From positions 1 to 5,432 of the forward strand of contig JALHHV010000104.1 of NCBI GenBank assembly GCA_022837365.1: a stretch of 5,432 nt of DNA, in the 5' to 3' direction. A model generated the notes under the pieces. The model was not told where the DNA came from. It did not search any database and saw only the letters and a list, made by a program, of their open reading frames with translations. A program made the translations under genes and the position numbers. How positions within the stretch are numbered: the first letter of the stretch is position 1; each line of letters starts with the position of its first letter. Source of the DNA: Desulfovibrio sp. Its GTDB lineage: Bacteria > Desulfobacterota > Desulfovibrionia > Desulfovibrionales > Desulfovibrionaceae. Of this stretch, positions 4,692 through 5,432 are shown piece by piece.

Positions 4692-4724
4692 AATAGGGTG
4701 CGATATGCCGCTTCCCAAAGGGAA

Positions 4725-5432
4725 TCAGGCCGCGCGCAGCGCGTCCACTATGACCAGCCGCGAAGCCTTGATGGCGGGCAGGATGCCCCCAAGGCAGCCC
4801 ATGCCCGTGCCGAACAGCAGCGACCACACGGCGATGCGCGGACTGAGGCTGAAGCTGAACGCCAGTTCCGAGAAGGTCTGGAAATTCATGGTAGAGATGG
4901 TCACCAATTGCAGGGTGGACGCCAGCAAGAGCCCGATGGCCCCTCCGCTGCCGCCCAGCAGCAGCGATTCCATCAGGAACGCCCGCAGGATGTCCCGCCG
5001 CTGGAACCCGATGGCCCGCAGGGTGCCTATCTCGCGCACCCGGTTGGCCACGGCGGCGTGCATGGTGATCATGGCCCCGATGATGGCCCCCAGCGAAAAG
5101 ATGGCGGGCAGCATGGTGCCCAGCACCCCCAGGAACTTGGCCATCATTTCCGACTGTTCCTCGTAGAAGCGGGTTTCGCGCTTGCCCTCCAGTTGCAGGC
5201 GCGGGTCCGCCGCAAGGCCCGCGCGCAGGCCCGCGAGTCCGCCCCGTCCCTCGGACCCGTCCCGCTCGTTCATGCGCGCCACCACCACGGAATAGGACGA
5301 GCGGCGGAACGCGGCCATCAACTGGTCCGCGTCGCCCCACACCTCGGAACTGAAGCCGGTGGCCCCGGCCTCGAAGATGCCCACCACGGTCCAGTCGCGC
5401 AGGCCGAAGCGCAGGCTTTCGCCGATGCCCGT
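4725..5432 (-). CDS. FtsX/MacB-type ABC transporter permease, 5' end outside window
   Basis: The C-terminal 235 residues of a membrane permease; the gene continues past the window edge, so its start and any N-terminal membrane helix are not seen. The visible start (TGIGESLRFG...WTVVGIFEAGATGFSSEVWGD) is the end of the periplasmic MacB-like region. Next comes an FtsX domain with three membrane segments: FLGVLGTMLPAIFSLGAIIGAMITM, the segment after REIGTLRAIGFQRRDILRAFLMESLLLGG, and VWSLLFGTGMGCLGGILPAI. It ends in the family-typical IKASRLVIVDALRAA. REIGTLRAIGF is the cytoplasmic loop thought to contact the ATPase. Such permeases pair with a LolD/MacB-like ATPase and often a membrane-fusion protein for export or lipoprotein transport; those genes would lie beyond the right edge. 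Substrate is unknown. It is the last gene of its transcript, followed by the terminator near 4536. Confidence 0.93.
   Translation of the reverse strand, partial: TGIGESLRFGLRDWTVVGIFEAGATGFSSEVWGDADQLMAAFRRSSYSVVVARMNERDGSEGRGGLAGLRAGLAADPRLQLEGKRETRFYEEQSEMMAKFLGVLGTMLPAIFSLGAIIGAMITMHAAVANRVREIGTLRAIGFQRRDILRAFLMESLLLGGSGGAIGLLLASTLQLVTISTMNFQTFSELAFSFSLSPRIAVWSLLFGTGMGCLGGILPAIKASRLVIVDALRAA

Larger units (their letters stand above)
4174..4724. other. Gene-free region between Sel1 and ABC permease genes
   Basis: These 551 bases show no credible gene. 4174-4420 is GC-rich and probably the long leader of the Sel1 mRNA; it holds a small stem CCCGG/CCGGG (4213-4227) and no clear signal otherwise. 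4421-4480 holds two palindromic motif copies and a TTGACA box. 4509-4568 holds two hairpins that end the permease transcript. 4593-4610 is a six-pair hairpin (CCGGTC/GACCGG). 4626-4700 is strikingly AT-rich, with TATTTTAC repeated at 4631-4638 and 4663-4670, a motif half-copy at 4682-4689 and a minus-strand promoter-like pair. Confidence 0.7.

Noticed and set aside
4712..4724. Short palindrome TTCCC-AAA-GGGAA just after the permease stop
   Set aside because: Five pairs with a three-base loop and no following T tract on the minus strand; the real terminator lies further on.
4705..5166. A 153-residue plus-strand frame opposite the ABC permease, with a CATAAT box upstream
   Set aside because: It is antisense to a clear FtsX-domain gene and its protein is Met/Ser/Arg-rich without domain features; the box lacks a good -35.

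Overview
The window looks like chromosomal DNA from a GC-rich (coding GC about 65%) anaerobic bacterium. The protein families fit a Desulfovibrio/Nitratidesulfovibrio-type sulfate reducer best: an Rrf2 regulator, a stand-alone receiver protein, and a sulfide:quinone oxidoreductase-like flavoprotein next to a DUF1641 protein. This assignment comes from family resemblance, not from a database match.

Left half, + strand (113-3119): four genes read in one direction. They are a cysteine-containing Rrf2/IscR-type regulator, an SQR-like FAD enzyme, a DUF1641 protein with a cysteine-rich tail, and, after a strong intrinsic terminator, a single-domain response-regulator-like protein. The first three are tightly spaced (18 and 13 bases), each with its own Shine-Dalgarno sequence, and are almost certainly one operon. 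The fourth starts only 26 bases after the terminator and is probably read through it. The likely theme is redox- or sulfur-controlled expression of a membrane-associated sulfide/quinone enzyme and its partner. The receiver has Glu where the phospho-accepting Asp should be, so it may be a pseudo-receiver or locked in one state.

Right half, - strand: a Sel1-repeat protein (3463-4173) and the 3' part of an FtsX/MacB-type ABC transporter permease (4725 to the window edge). The permease transcript ends in a strong terminator hairpin (4536-4568) with a second hairpin behind it.

Two gene-free stretches (3120-3462 and 4174-4724) hold most of the unexplained signal. A palindromic motif of the form TTCCTACC-N5-GGTAGGAA occurs three times, plus one half-copy. 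The copies sit on or beside possible promoters, which suggests a shared regulator. One stretch also has an IscR-type palindrome (GACTAAATCAGTC) with no obvious target gene, 86 bases before a strong hairpin. The other has a possible short minus-strand transcript between a promoter-like pair and the terminator. No tRNA, rRNA, CRISPR array, insertion sequence or integrase was seen.
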